Below the pieces are notes generated by a model that saw only the letters and a program-made list of their open reading frames with translations, did not search any database and was not told where the DNA came from. 64,000 nt of DNA from Diphasiastrum complanatum. Lineage: Eukaryota; Streptophyta; Lycopodiopsida; Lycopodiales; Lycopodiaceae. The first letter of the stretch is position 1. Every line of letters starts with the position of its first letter. The stretch lies in contig CM055092.1 of assembly GCA_029204225.1 (NCBI GenBank), positions 46,131,486-46,195,485 of the forward strand, written 5' to 3'. Of this stretch, positions 1 to 11,004 are shown in pieces. A program made the translations under genes and the position numbers.

Positions 1-879
1 AGATAGACATGGTTTTTTGTGATTGACAGACTTTTCCCTTTGATATCTGCCATAGACACTTAATTAGATAAGTCTGTATCTGAAGTTAATCAAATAGAAG
101 AGTGGATGAAGTAATAAACGTATGATCTATAGTTTGCACCTTTGCAGAGAGCTGCGCCGATGCAATATCTGCTCAAAACGCATCTGATGCCAGCATTATT
201 CTCATCTTAATATTACAATCTAAGAGGATAAACTGTGGATTGTTGTCTCTTAGTATGGGTAACGATAGATGCTCAGTCGGAAAGGAGATCAAGAAATGTA
301 ATGACGTTACAGATTGTAGAGAATCGAATGATGCAGCTGGGTTTGCTATTTGGAAGAAGTGGATTTCATTCAAGCACCAAAAGGAGCATTGATTTAGCAG
401 CCAACGGAGCCAAAACATTTCAAGCAAAGGTAGATCGTCTCCTTCGGGCAGCCACAAAATAACGAGGCAAGTTCCCTTTTGATCGAGCTTGCTAGTAGAA
501 TGAGAAGAGAAAACACACAGAATAACTTTCAGAGCACTGGCAGAGTGAAGCTATTATTCATGATCAGATCTGCAGAGAGTGTAAACGACAATTACATTCG
601 ATCAAATCGGCTTGCACATAACCAGACAGAACAATACGTAGCGGGTGAGAACTTATTTCTTTCCAAATTTGATGCTTGCCCGCTGAACTCATATTCTGTA
701 ATATTAAAGTAAAACTCGAAAGTTGCTAGAAACTTAGCTCCCGAGTCTCGCAAGACAGATATTAAGTCATGCTTCTCATTAAAGTAATGAAAGGTGTATC
801 GCAGGCTCATCACCTACTACCCACAGCATCATCTGGCAAGAATTTCTTGCAGCTAGATAGGACCACTTTCGAGACTTAC
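1..879. other. unassigned flank downstream of the CESA exons
   Basis: No gene or repeat recognised. Later CESA exons (the catalytic D, D, D, QxxRW region) would be expected here on the minus strand, but none of their motifs is visible in any reading frame. The gene is therefore either truncated here or has a long intron running out of the window. Confidence 0.4.
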
Positions 880-2249
880 CGTTTCACCATTTGTAGAGAA
901 GGTGGGGGTGGGCTGTAAAGTTTCCATCATCCGAGGCGGCAAATCCAGATCATCAGCACGCCCATAACTCATGTGCGCGTGCAGCATTGCCTCGGCGATA
1001 TGCTGCTTGTCTTGCCTGTCATCGAGGAAGTTAAACTCATTTTCCAGGTCATCTACATCCTCTTCCCTCTTCATCATTTTCCACACGGGGGCTTCCTGCA
1101 TTTGTCAAGTCGCCGTCATCTCATGTTCCGAATTTAGAATCCAGGATGCTCACAAACTGCCGTACTCATCTGATAAGTACGGTCTTGGCAATGCTTCAAA
1201 ATTAACAAAAGCAACACTCCAAGAGCGATTGAATGTAATTGTCATATATAAACTCTACAGGTCTGATCAATTTCGACAAAAATCATTGTTTGACATATAC
1301 TTCATCCAAATAATTGTTGGACTTATGATTTATAACTACATCATATTGCAAACAATTGATGTACCTTTGTGGCGCTTGTATCGTGTTTTGCACTGTGGAC
1401 ATGATTGATTTGCCTTCTTTCCGCTCATACCTAGCAAGGACGGCAAACCGGAATGCACACTCGGTTGCATGCCACGAACAATTCTCCATCAAAAGTGCAC
1501 CCAACATCGTCTCCGCAATCTGACAAACCTGTCCGTTGACATGTTTGAGGCGGCTTTAACCTGCATTTTGATACAGTCAAATCAGAAACCATATACTGAC
1601 AAAAATTGGGATTTAATGGTCAGTTAAGACAATAAAGCTGGGAATTGGCTCACTTTTCGTCAATCAAAACAAAATTTGTTCGCTTTTCTCGCCAATCGAC
1701 TCACGGAGATTTGCTAGCTTTCCAACTTGCGAATTTTATGTGCAGAATATAAGTGGAATTCAGATGTAACGGAGACAAGAAATTCGTGAATAAGTGATAG
1801 GTTTGTTGAGGGCATCCTTTGCTTTTCCTGAGGTCAAAAGTCCGACTCCCAGTAACTACACAAATAAGTGCACACAAGAGGAAAAAAAATGGACAGAGAA
1901 TAATCACTATCAAACAAGTAGTGGGCGGGGGGGGGGGGGGGGAAGCTAGCGATGGCGCTTAAGTGGACGATGATGTATTTTCTGTCCTACCATTTGAATT
2001 AGCCAAAAGTTCAGAGCCACCCAGATTTTCAAAGGTTGATGGTGCAAAAGTGGCAAATCTACACACTGAAAACTGCCAGATGGAAGTGCTTCAGTGGATG
2101 GTGATGCAAATATGGCAAAATTGGAAAATCCAACGGTGTGGGCAGAACTAGCTTTGGGATATGAAGCTTACCCCGTCGCCTTCTTGCCGAATGATGACGA
2201 GTTCTTGGCGGTTGTGCGATCCAGCGATCAGCCCTGAACTTGCTTCCAT
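880..2249 (-). pseudogene. CESA: cellulose synthase A (CESA), 5' exons, zinc-finger exon broken
   Basis: Three exons of a CESA gene, the plasma-membrane catalytic subunit that makes cellulose from UDP-glucose. Exon 1 (2249-2172) encodes 26 residues beginning MEASSGLIAGSHNR and ends at a GGG|GTAAGC donor; this is the typical CESA N-terminus. Exon 2 (1560-1365, acceptor TGCAG, donor AAAG|GTACAT) is the RING-type zinc-finger exon: HVNGQVCQI, then [17 protein letters not shown], then YERKEGK are all recognisable but lie in different frames. At least six 1-2 nt indels and a TAG interrupt it. Exon 3 (1095-880, donor ACG|GTAAGT) carries the acidic DVDDLENEFNF segment and AEAMLHAHMSYGR, with one extra G. 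No catalytic exon is in the window. Splice sites are intact but the finger cannot be translated, so I call it a pseudogene. Several indels are in homopolymers, so assembly error is possible. The exact CESA paralogue cannot be told. Confidence 0.85.
1927..1942. repeat. poly-G run of 16
   Basis: Sixteen consecutive G on the plus strand, inside intron 1 of the CESA relic. It could form a G-quadruplex and is prone to length error. Confidence 0.9.
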
Positions 2250-3189
2250 TCTTGCCACTCACAAAACCAAAAGAGTAAGGGCGACTGCTCGTGTATAAAG
2301 AACACTATTCCCCCACAACAGTGTTTCCAAGCCTTTCCTTTTCTGCAATGGAGAGATTGTTCTCACTGATTTGAAAGTCTAAGTACAGTAATTGATTTAT
2401 TGGAAAGAATTATTGATGAGTAAGCCGAACAGGTGATGACCCAGAGATGCACAACCATGCCATCGGTTTCATGAAATACATGAATTTGCCCAACTTTGTG
2501 ACTTGATCTAGTTTCCGCTCATTGAGAGGCCTGGTGTTGCTGCAGATCCGAATGGACTGACATGCCACCCACCTCCGAAGAAAGAGAAAAAAAGCTTGAT
2601 TTTGGGATGTTACGAGCAATGCAGGTGGTACAGGGCACGAAGATCCACCCCCTTTTTTATGTATGTGAGGCTGTGAGGCCTTGAGCCTTGAGGGGTGATA
2701 GTCCTGAGACCATCCATCATATCCATTCCCAGTGCCCTACACTCTGCTCTGTGTCTCTGTCAAGGCTTTTGCTTTAGTCAACAACAAGGCTCCGCAGAAA
2801 TGAGAGCTCCAGGCTGTGCGATGCTCATAGATGGCGCTAGGATCTTCCGAGGTGGGTCAGTTTGCAGCTGGTGATTGCAATGGCGGGCCTCCCAAGTCCC
2901 TCCATCCCCTCCCCTCCTTGCCTGCTCCGGATGCTCATGCTGCTGCTGCTGGTAGCAGCACCAGCCCAGCAGCAGAAAGAAAGAAAAACAAAGAAAAAAC
3001 AGAAAAAAAAAAAAAAAAAAAAAACGGGTCATGTGCCACGTAGGTATGACAGCTGGCGCAGACCGAGCCGGGGCACCGGGTCTTCCGCCTGCGCGCCGAG
3101 CCCTCCCCCCTGCCCCGGTTGCCCCCCTCGCTGTCGCCGTTAACCAGGGTTACTCGTACCTCACCTAGTTCGAACCCGAGCTCATGGGA
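2250..3189. other. 5' flank of CESA relic, no gene
   Basis: The leader/promoter side of the minus-strand CESA gene. Small ORFs here overlap one another on both strands and show no family features. A purine-rich stretch with an A run (3003-3024) and a GC-rich block (3060-3180) are present. I see no splice-linked coding exon. Confidence 0.4.
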
Positions 3190-3895
3190 CACGTGGCGAG
3201 AAACCCGCCCTACATCCTACACACGCGCCTTGCGTTGCGATGGCACAATCTATTTTCAATCTTGAGAGCCACGTGTCACACAGGCCACTTGCACTCATTA
3301 CAATGGAAAACGAGAGGCCACGTGGTCGAATCTGAATATCCATGACAATATCCAACGGTGGCCGTGCATTGTGATTAAGGTACCAGTACTGTCATGTTTG
3401 TAATCCAGCTGGCACAGTCAGCGCTATTGCGTCCTAAACTACGTTTTAGGCGAGGTGGCCTAAATCTGGCGGCCGGGACCAAGGAGCAACGCTAAATATG
3501 ACCGGCAGGTGACCACGTCCTATACTAAGAATAAAGTCCCGTTTGTCCTTTGAGATCTAGACATAGAAGTGGGGGACACATTTGGACTTTTAGCCACGTG
3601 GCCACTTCATAGTGGTGACACCATTAGGCTTAATATTCGCTTTAAATATAATTTTGTTGGCTAAAAAATAGACCAGTCTGGCCACCGCTGACGTCAGAGC
3701 TCCGCACTACCGACTTTACCGGTCGCCATGAAATCCTAACTCGGCGCATCTATTACCAGTGCCGCCGGCGGGGCTTCTGCGTACCGGCTATGGTACGTCC
3801 GCTTTGGAGTCACCTGCGATCTGCTGGACCCATTGGGATCGAGTAGCAAGCAGCTGCCATTTTCCTTAGATGACCTTTGATTGAGGGCCCACGTG
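3190..3895. promoter_or_regulatory. cluster of five CACGTG (G-box/ABRE-type) motifs
   Basis: Exact palindromic CACGTG hexamers at 3190, 3270, 3319, 3595 and 3890, plus CACGTA at 3037 and CACGTC at 3514. Such motifs bind plant bZIP and bHLH factors in light and ABA responses. They lie 0.9-1.65 kb upstream of the CESA start on the minus strand, so they may be its distal promoter, or serve an unseen plus-strand gene. Spacing is irregular, which argues against a simple satellite. Confidence 0.5.
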
Positions 3896-5592
3896 CATTT
3901 GCAAGATTGAATCTGAAAGGCTCGCCGGAGCACTCGGGAACCTCTTTCGAGTTATCTTCAAAAAACCTCCATTTTATAGAACTTTCAAGTTTTTTAAAGA
4001 CTTTTACGTATAAAAAAGTATATATATTGAAAAAAAAAATCGTCATACATTTTTTGTGATGCCAGTTTTTGAGAAAACTTTTCGATTCCATTCCTATAGT
4101 TTGCCGATTTTCCCAAGCACTCCGTCTCACTTTCGAAGAAAGGCAAAAGAAATTCAACAAAGTGTCAATTGAAAGGCTAACTTTTCTTTACCATTTTGTT
4201 TAAAAATTGAATTTAGGAATGACCCTTAATTTTAAAAATATAATTTCATAAAAGATCAAAATTTTAAACTCTCGTAGATCGTAGAAGTCAATTGCAACGG
4301 GGCGTAAGAGTAAAGTTGTTTACTGCAACCAGCAAGGCATAGGCTCAATTCCCAACCGTTACAAAGTGACATCCTAGGGGTTACGGGCTTGCCCCTCACA
4401 TGGCATTGCCCAAATAGCGTTGCTAGGTTGTATACATGATGTATATGAATGACCACTAGTTGCTTAACAAGTTGCCCAAAAAAAATTTGTGCTAGGATAC
4501 AACATTTCATTTTTAAAAAGCTTGAACTAATCTTACATTCTTATTTTAATATTGGAGACTATTCATACATGCCGCTTGGATTGGAAAAATCAAAAGATAT
4601 AAAAAAACGACCTTTTATTGTGAAATACATGTGGTGCAACTACTACAGGTGATAGTGCAATTGCATTTTAAGGAACAAATTTGAGAAGAATAATAGAAAA
4701 AGCTTTATAAGTGAATTATCACATGACTTTCTTTTAGGAATTGAATAGTTTTCTTTTTTGGAGAGCACTATTCTCAACAGGGGTTTGCATTTGTGCTCGG
4801 GAAAATCTACAAAGTATAGGAATGGAACCAACAAATTTTCTCAAAAACTAGCATTATAAAATATTTGACTATTTTTTTAACAAGCATATAACCCCTTTGA
4901 AGATAAACGCATGATTGGTCTTCAAAAAAAATGATAAGTTCTATAAATTGTAGATTTTTGAGGATAACTTAAAAGAGGTTTCCAAACCACTGGGTTTGAA
5001 CTTTGCATGCACCATGGTCAAGGTCAATGGCAAGTGTTGGACAAATGAATTTCACAAACGTCACATGAAGGCTAGCCACTTGGGCCAAAGACATATCTAA
5101 GGTCCATTTCACACCTCGTGTCTGGCAAATCCAAAATTTAAAATAAAGCTCTCCTATTGGTCTAAGAGAAAAAATGAGACTCTCACCCTTTCACATTAAC
5201 ATCCACTTGTCACTATGGTAGGGACCCACTGCCACATAGGGCCAAGTCAAATCCATTTTTTGGGCCAGCCAATGTCCATTGGGATGTTGAGATGCCCCTA
5301 GCATGTTGGCCTGCATTTTGAAGCTTTTTGAACCCTTCATTGCCAATATTCCTTTCAATGAAATGCATTTCATTTTTTACTTTTCCAGTTGAAAGGTGAT
5401 TGCTTGAAAGAAAAACTTAGAGCACCATTCAAACTTTTAACATGAAAATTTTCATACTTGCCCTTCATTTAACACTTACCAACCAAATGTAAAGTGGGGG
5501 TGGTCAATTGCCAAGGTGGGTGCCCATCAACTCACTTGCAAGGGTCCAAAAAATGGGTGGCAATTGAAAGGGCCAGGCAAAGGGACATGCTG
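3896..5592. other. unassigned AT-rich DNA
   Basis: No gene, LTR or RNA gene recognised. The ORFs here are short and lack family motifs. Confidence 0.35.
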
Positions 5593-5798
5593 GTAATCTG
5601 AAACTAGCCTAACACCTAATGTTTCAGGTTAGAAAGCTACTCTTAAGGAACATCTCAAACTTCGTGTGAGAAGCCAATGCTATTGAAATGCTTCTGTAAT
5701 CTGAAACTAGCCTAACATCTAATATTTCAGGTTAGAAAGCTACTCTTAAGGAATATGTCAAACTTCGTGTGAGAAGCCAAAGTTATTGAAATGCTTTT
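5593..5798. repeat. tandem duplication, 103-bp period
   Basis: Two adjacent copies start with GTAATCTGAAACTAGCC at 5593 and 5696 and run to the GTGAGAAGCCAA segment, differing by a few substitutions. Noncoding. Confidence 0.9.
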
Positions 5799-6172
5799 GT
5801 AGATTTGTTTTTAATGAAGACATGTTTGGAAGAGTTTTAGGCAACTTAAAATAATATCATTACTTAGAAGAGGTATATGCCTTTCAAATTTCAAGACAGG
5901 TCAAAGGTGGTGGATGATTAATATCCTCTCAAACAGCTACTACTCCTAAAATTCACATACAATTCGTGACAGAGAAGCCAAAGTTATTGAAAGGCTCTTG
6001 TAAATTTGTCTTTAATGACGACATGTTTTGAAGGGTTTTAAGCAATTGAAAATGATATCATTCATTAAGAAAGAAGTATATGCCTTAAATTTCAAGACAT
6101 GTCAAAGGTGCTGGATGATTAATATCCTCTCAAACAACCACTACTTCTAAAATCTAGATACAATTTGGCACA
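5771..6172. repeat. tandem duplication, 201-bp period
   Basis: Copies begin with GAGAAGCCAAAGTTATTG at 5771 and 5972 and continue through GGATGATTAATATCCTCTC. They are more diverged than the 103-bp pair and overlap its second unit, so the two duplications happened in succession, with the 201-bp event probably older. Confidence 0.85.
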
Positions 6173-6455
6173 TTATTGTATTAGCATTTATTATTTTATC
6201 TTAGATTTCTAGAATATGAAATTTGGCAAAATTTAGGTGTACTAAATACTTTGAAGTGATGTTAAAAGATGGTGTTAGTGTAGGATGCTTGGGTTGGGTT
6301 GATCACCCATCTTGATTCCCTCACCATCCTTGAGTGGATGGATGCCCATTGGGCCAAAGACATTAAAAAAAAAATTGGAAGTGGTAAAAATGGTATCCAA
6401 GTTCTTCACCTTCTAAACATATTCACATAAAAACAAATTTTTAGGTATTTGGTAT

Positions 6456-6615
6456 ACTGTGGCATAAATGCTTGGGTCACATGAACTTTAGAAGTTTGAG
6501 ATTATTGTGGAAATTGAAGATGGTGACAGGTCTACCTAGCTTGGATGATCAAGAGGAATCTATTTGCAAGTGATGTATACTAGGCAAGTCACATCGATAA
6601 GCATTTGACAAGGAA
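6456..6615 (+). pseudogene. Ty1/copia fragment: GAG-pre-integrase zinc domain
   Basis: Translation gives WHKCLGHMNFRSLRLLW, then VTGLPSL, then a C..C-like end around LGKSHR. This is the H-H-C-C domain before the copia integrase core. It has internal stops, and the integrase core does not follow: the sequence changes to the unrelated coiled-coil ORF. Confidence 0.7.
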
Positions 6616-6697
6616 AGCAAAAGATGAAGCGGCACGAGTAACAAAAAACGTTTAGAAAAGCCCGAAGGCCGAGGAAAAAGCAGAAGACCCCTCTCCT

Positions 6698-7552
6698 TTG
6701 AAGCAAGACGGCTTCATCGATGTAGACGCTCTTGACTACTTCGATGAAGGCGACATTGTGGAGGAGGAGATGGACAAGGTTTCCGAGGAAGTTGCACCAA
6801 TCTCACCACTAATCTCCACTCCTACCTTTACCACCACTACCACTATTGTTGATACCACCACCTCCATTACCATCTCTCTAGCCCCCATTGTTACAATTTC
6901 CACCACCTCCACTACTACTGTGAATACGCAACTAACTGTTCTGTTACCTATTCACTCCACCGTCTTCCAGTTTTGTTTTCCGACCTACCACTGTCTACCT
7001 ACTGAATTCCCCACCCTTCCAGCCTATGGTAGTTTACCCGAGAGAGCCAAGGAGTCCTTGAAATGGCATGCTGAGACCTCATACCACCTTCATTGGTTGG
7101 TGGACCAGCTGATCCAACAAGGAGAAGAGCTCAAGATGGCAAAGCAAGATCTGCAGCAAAGAGATGTGGAGTTGCAGACAACCATAGATGAGATGCAGAA
7201 AGAAAGGGCCAAGAGATTGGAGGAGCAGACTCAATTTTCAAATCAGCTCCAGACTCTTCAAGAAGTACAAGATCAATTTGAGCAATGGTTAGATTTCCTG
7301 ACCCAGGAAAATAAGAGATTAATTGATGCGATGACGACGGTCAAGCAACCTATCAGGCCAGAAGATATAAACGTACATGTTCCACCTTCAAGGACATCAA
7401 TAAAGATGAAGAAACATGTCTCCCTAATCCAGAAGCATGAAGTCCTGAAGTGGAATTATCAGAATTCAGAAGAAGAAAATAATAAGAGGTTGTCAGCACT
7501 CCGAGAAAGCGTCGATAAGGTCCAAGAGGAACTCCTCCAGTCAAAGAAATAG
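6698..7552 (+). CDS. hypothetical Thr-rich, coiled-coil protein fragment
   Basis: Open for about 284 codons; the first ATG is near 6770. The N-terminal part is acidic, then a Thr/Ile/Ser-rich low-complexity stretch (about residues 35-85), then a charged heptad-like region (about 130-284, many E, Q, K, L) predicted to be a coiled coil. No catalytic motif is seen. It sits inside copia debris. It could be a captured host gene fragment, a gag-like ORF of an unknown element, or chance opening in an old coding region. Related-looking open stretches continue after the stop in other frames to about 8420. I do not recognise the family. Confidence 0.4.
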   Translation: MKQDGFIDVDALDYFDEGDIVEEEMDKVSEEVAPISPLISTPTFTTTTTIVDTTTSITISLAPIVTISTTSTTTVNTQLTVLLPIHSTVFQFCFPTYHCLPTEFPTLPAYGSLPERAKESLKWHAETSYHLHWLVDQLIQQGEELKMAKQDLQQRDVELQTTIDEMQKERAKRLEEQTQFSNQLQTLQEVQDQFEQWLDFLTQENKRLIDAMTTVKQPIRPEDINVHVPPSRTSIKMKKHVSLIQKHEVLKWNYQNSEEENNKRLSALRESVDKVQEELLQSKK

Positions 7553-7583
7553 ATGGACCTCATTTGGAATACGTCCTATAGAC

Positions 7584-8420
7584 TTGATGCAAGCATATCA
7601 GTGCCGAAGAAAGATGAAGACAATGATGATGCTGGAACACCTGACAAGAGTTGATGTATCAACCAACGAGATGTTGGACTGGGCATGTCGTTTCAAGGTT
7701 TCAAAACCGACTCTCTCCATAAACCTGCCATGGGTTCCTCCACCTACACTCAGTTGTCCTCATTTTTTTTGAACCATTTGTATCTCCTTCTACTTATTTG
7801 ACCACCTCCACCTCCACTTCTAGCACCATACCCACCACATCTTCGTTAAAATATGATGGCAATTTTTTGAAACAATTTGTTTTGCCAATAGTTGAATACA
7901 ACCTCATAACTAACCCACCACCTGTCATTCGACAACTAACCTCACCTCCGTCACCACTAGATTTCAATTTTGTCGATCAAGACCCACCACCTGACGAGGC
8001 TGTGCAGCTTTCGAAGGGACTCTCTTCATCCCTTCCAAGGAGTAAGAGTGATACCTTCACCGGACCAAGGCTTCGAACCAAGGCTTGAGGGTTCAGAACC
8101 AAGATTTCCTAATACGAAGAGTCCCATGACCTTGGATGATTATTTGGTAAGGCCTTCGAGAAAACTGGTCAAGAAATCCAAAGAGAAGATCTGAAGACAG
8201 TTTGATGATTGTAAAGAATTCGAGGAATTTCAGAGGACCTACAAGAAAGAAGACCGAGGGAGTTCAAATAAAGTGACTGATGAGGATTACCCCAAGCTCA
8301 ACAGCCTAGTAAATGCTTTATGACCGCAACCCTCCCGGAGAATCGTGATGCTACTGAACAGCGATGAACAGCTCCAAGAATACCTAAGGGCACCAAGCTA
8401 GAAAAGGGTTGACCCCTATT
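7584..8420 (+). pseudogene. broken continuation of the unknown coiled-coil ORF
   Basis: Pro/Thr/Ser-rich open stretches (for example 7798-8088) and a charged stretch (about 8095-8325, with EFEEFQRTYKKEDR) occur in changing frames, separated by stops. The composition matches the ORF just upstream, so this is likely the rest of the same gene or element after frameshifts. No known domain. Confidence 0.3.
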
Positions 8421-8638
8421 ATGTGTCGATCAGAAGAAGAGACCCTTGGATGCCAGCCGTGCGGCAAGTCGATTGGTCTGTTATTCCAGGAAGTTTTTGG
8501 AGCCAAAAGTAGAATTGGAGGGCCGACTTGAAATCGATAGAAGGAATGAAGATTTGAAGAGTTGAAGGAGGTATCAGCCGGAGAGGCATGGGATTCATTA
8601 AAATCAATTTATAAAATCCAATATATATCTCCAATAGA

Positions 8639-9462
8639 ATGATAGAGTTTTGTAATTCTAATGGCACTTGTAAATCAAGAAGTTGGATGGATGCTATACA
8701 AGTGAAGTATGATGCTCTCATGGAGAAACATACTTGGGAACTTGTTGATCTTCCTCAAGGGAAGAAACCACTTGATTGCAAGTGGGTGTATAGATTGAAG
8801 TATAACCAAGATGGATCAATAAAAAAATATAAAGTAAGGCTTGTATTAGGAGATTTTTTTCAAACTAAAGGCACTGATAAATATGATGAAACTTTTGCTC
8901 CTGTGGCTAAGCTAGTTACCATAAGATTGATCATTAGTCTTGCTACTACTTTCAATTGGAAGTAATTTCAACTTGATGTTACAAATGCCTCCTCAATGGC
9001 TACTTGGAGGAAGAGATCTACATGAGGCAACCCAAAGGCTTCATCATGTAGGGGCTTGAAGAGAAAGTATGTTTCTTGAAAAAGAGTCTTTATGGACTCT
9101 TGCAAACACCTAGATCATGGTACTCTAGGCTAAACTCTTTTCTTATTTCATATGATCCGTCATTTATATAAGATTTCATGATGGGAAGATTGTTGTACTT
9201 GTAGTGTATGGACTCTTGCAAACACCTAGATCATGGTACTCTAGGCTAAACTCTTTTCTTATTTCCATCAATTTTGTATTGAGTTCATATGATCCGTCAT
9301 TCATATAAGATTTCATGATGGGAAGATTGTTGTACTTATAATGTATGTTGATGACATAATCTTAAGTGGAAATGATCTAGGTGGAATAAGAGATGTTAAG
9401 ATTGCTCTATCTAAAGAGTTTAGGATGGTTGATCTTGGCCTATTGCACATTCAAGGACTACA
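8639..9462 (+). pseudogene. Ty1/copia reverse transcriptase remnant
   Basis: The N-terminal RT region reads YDALMEKHTWELVDLP, CKWVYRLKYNQDGSIKK, DETFAPVAKLVTIR; after a stop come QLDVTNA and a degraded IYMRQPKGF. The YVDD box (YVDDIILSGND) is near 9343-9380. Stops and frameshifts break it. An internal duplication (9091-9341) repeats the segment just before the YVDD box. The reading stops at 9462, where minus-strand copia sequence begins. Confidence 0.85.
9091..9341 (+). repeat. internal tandem duplication inside copia RT
   Basis: TATGGACTCTTGCAAACACC begins at 9091 and again at 9207. The first copy is 116 bp; the second is longer by a roughly 19-bp insertion containing CATCAATTTTGTATTGAG. 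The junction precedes the YVDD codons. Confidence 0.9.
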
Positions 9463-9464
9463 AG

Positions 9465-10600
9465 TTATAAGAGGATTGGATTTTTCTTGAGAATCCACTT
9501 TTTGTCGATAACTCTCTTGTGAGTGGGGAAGTCGACCAGTGTCCAAGTCTGATTCGTCAAAAGTGAGTTGTACTCGCTTTCCATAGCTTCTTGCCACTTC
9601 ACAGCATCCTTGGAGTTAATTGCTTCGGCTAGACTCTCTAGTTCTTCTGATGAAGTCCCGAATGATTGAGATGCATACCTCTCAGGAACTGTCTGAGTCC
9701 GTGAGGATCTGCGGACGTTGGGTTGACTAGGATGCACTGATTCTTCTTCTTGAACTTCTCCAAATCTGCTCGAGCTTGCTTGGTCTGGCTGGTGATAGGT
9801 ACTGTCTGCTGCTCGGCTTCTGTAGTTGTAGCTACAGGTTCTGTAAAAGAATCATCAACGTTGGAAGGTTGAAGATTAATCTTACAATACCTTCACCTTT
9901 TAATAGCTTGTGTGCTATTATCGCCAAGGTAAACGTATTTGTTGGTACTGTAGGGTGTATAGGACTCGAAACAGCCAATGAGGCTGGTCATATGTTGAGT
10001 GGCACCAGAATCCAGGAACCAAGAACTGTCGTTGGATGCTCTTTGATGGCTGGTCATGAAGGCATCATGATCCACTTCTTGAATGGGTTGTGGAGCTTCT
10101 GTAACTGCATTGGCCACTTAATTCAACTGTCCCTTTTGTTGTTCTTTGCTTGCAGTATCCGGCAGTCTTGAATCTCGTGGTTGTTTCTTTTGTACTATTT
10201 GCAAAACAGTTTCTTCTTCATTTGCGGATTCGACTATTCTTTGTGCTGTGCTAGTTTCTGGTCTTGCTTCGATTGCTTCGAGCATTTTTTCTTCTTCTGC
10301 TTGGTCGTGCTCTTGTTGGTGTACAAGGCGTGAGAATCAGCTGAGGAACTAGAGGCTTCATTCCACCGCATGTCTTCCTACAACAATATTGTAATGACTC
10401 TTGAAAGAGTCGGTTCTGGATGTGTCGTGATGATCATCACCCAGCTGTCGTATGAGCTTGACAAGCTTGTAAGCAGTTGCATCACTACGTTTTGATCGTC
10501 TATGACAAATCCAACAGTGGCCATTTGCTCCAGCAGGTTGTTGAACTGGTTGATGTGATTATGTAGGGAACGAGATTGCAAAAAGAAAGAATCAAACTCT
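9465..10600 (-). pseudogene. internally deleted Ty1/copia remnant (gag-protease-RT start)
   Basis: Reading leftward: UBN2-type gag (10581-10378, HINQFNNLLEQMATVGF); a decayed zinc knuckle near 10200-10150 (CK*YKRNNHEIQDC, second Cys now Tyr and one stop); protease with DSGATQHM (10117-9893); then the spacer and RT start (9737-9465, WQEAMESEYNSLLTNQTW). The integrase and most of RT are missing between 9893 and about 9840. It abuts plus-strand copia pieces at both ends. Confidence 0.85.
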
Positions 10601-11000
10601 TTTCAACTCAGCCAGATCCATGCTACATCAAGCACAACTACCTGCGAAGTTCTGGGCAGAAGCTACTGCCACAGCCTGTTACGTGCAAAATAGATCCAGC
10701 ACCAAAGCCGTCAACAACAAGACTCCTCATGAAGTTTGGCATGGGCACAAGCCTAGTGTCAGCCATTTAAATTTTTTTTGGTTGTGTATGTTTTGTTCAC
10801 ATTCCTAAATAGCTTAGGAAGAAGCCAGATCATAGGACAAATAAATGTATTTTCATTGGTTATCCTGATGAGCATAAAGCTTATAAAGTTTATGATGCAT
10901 CCACCAATGTAGTGTTTGTCTCTAGGAATGTAATATTTCAAGAACATGCATATTATGATTTCAAACAACCATTGATAGATGATGCTATGTTATTTCATCC
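10600..11000 (+). pseudogene. Ty1/copia integrase C-terminal fragment
   Basis: LPAKFWAEATATACYVQNRS and TPHEVWHGHKPSVSHL (10620-10770), then after a frameshift a GCVCFVHIP-like stretch and FIGYPDEHKAYKVYD. This is the region after the integrase catalytic core. It is followed at about 11005 by protease/pre-integrase sequence, out of normal order, so it is a separate fragment from copia A. Confidence 0.8.
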
Positions 11001-11004
11001 TATT

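Noticed and set aside
2778-3192. ORFs around the poly-A stretch at 3.0 kb
   Set aside because: Poly-Phe/poly-Lys products of a homopolymer run, with overlapping frames on both strands.
4256-4510. Possible tRNA-derived repeat near 4.3-4.4 kb
   Set aside because: A B-box-like GGGAATTGAGCC is visible on the minus strand, but no properly spaced A box or target duplication was found.
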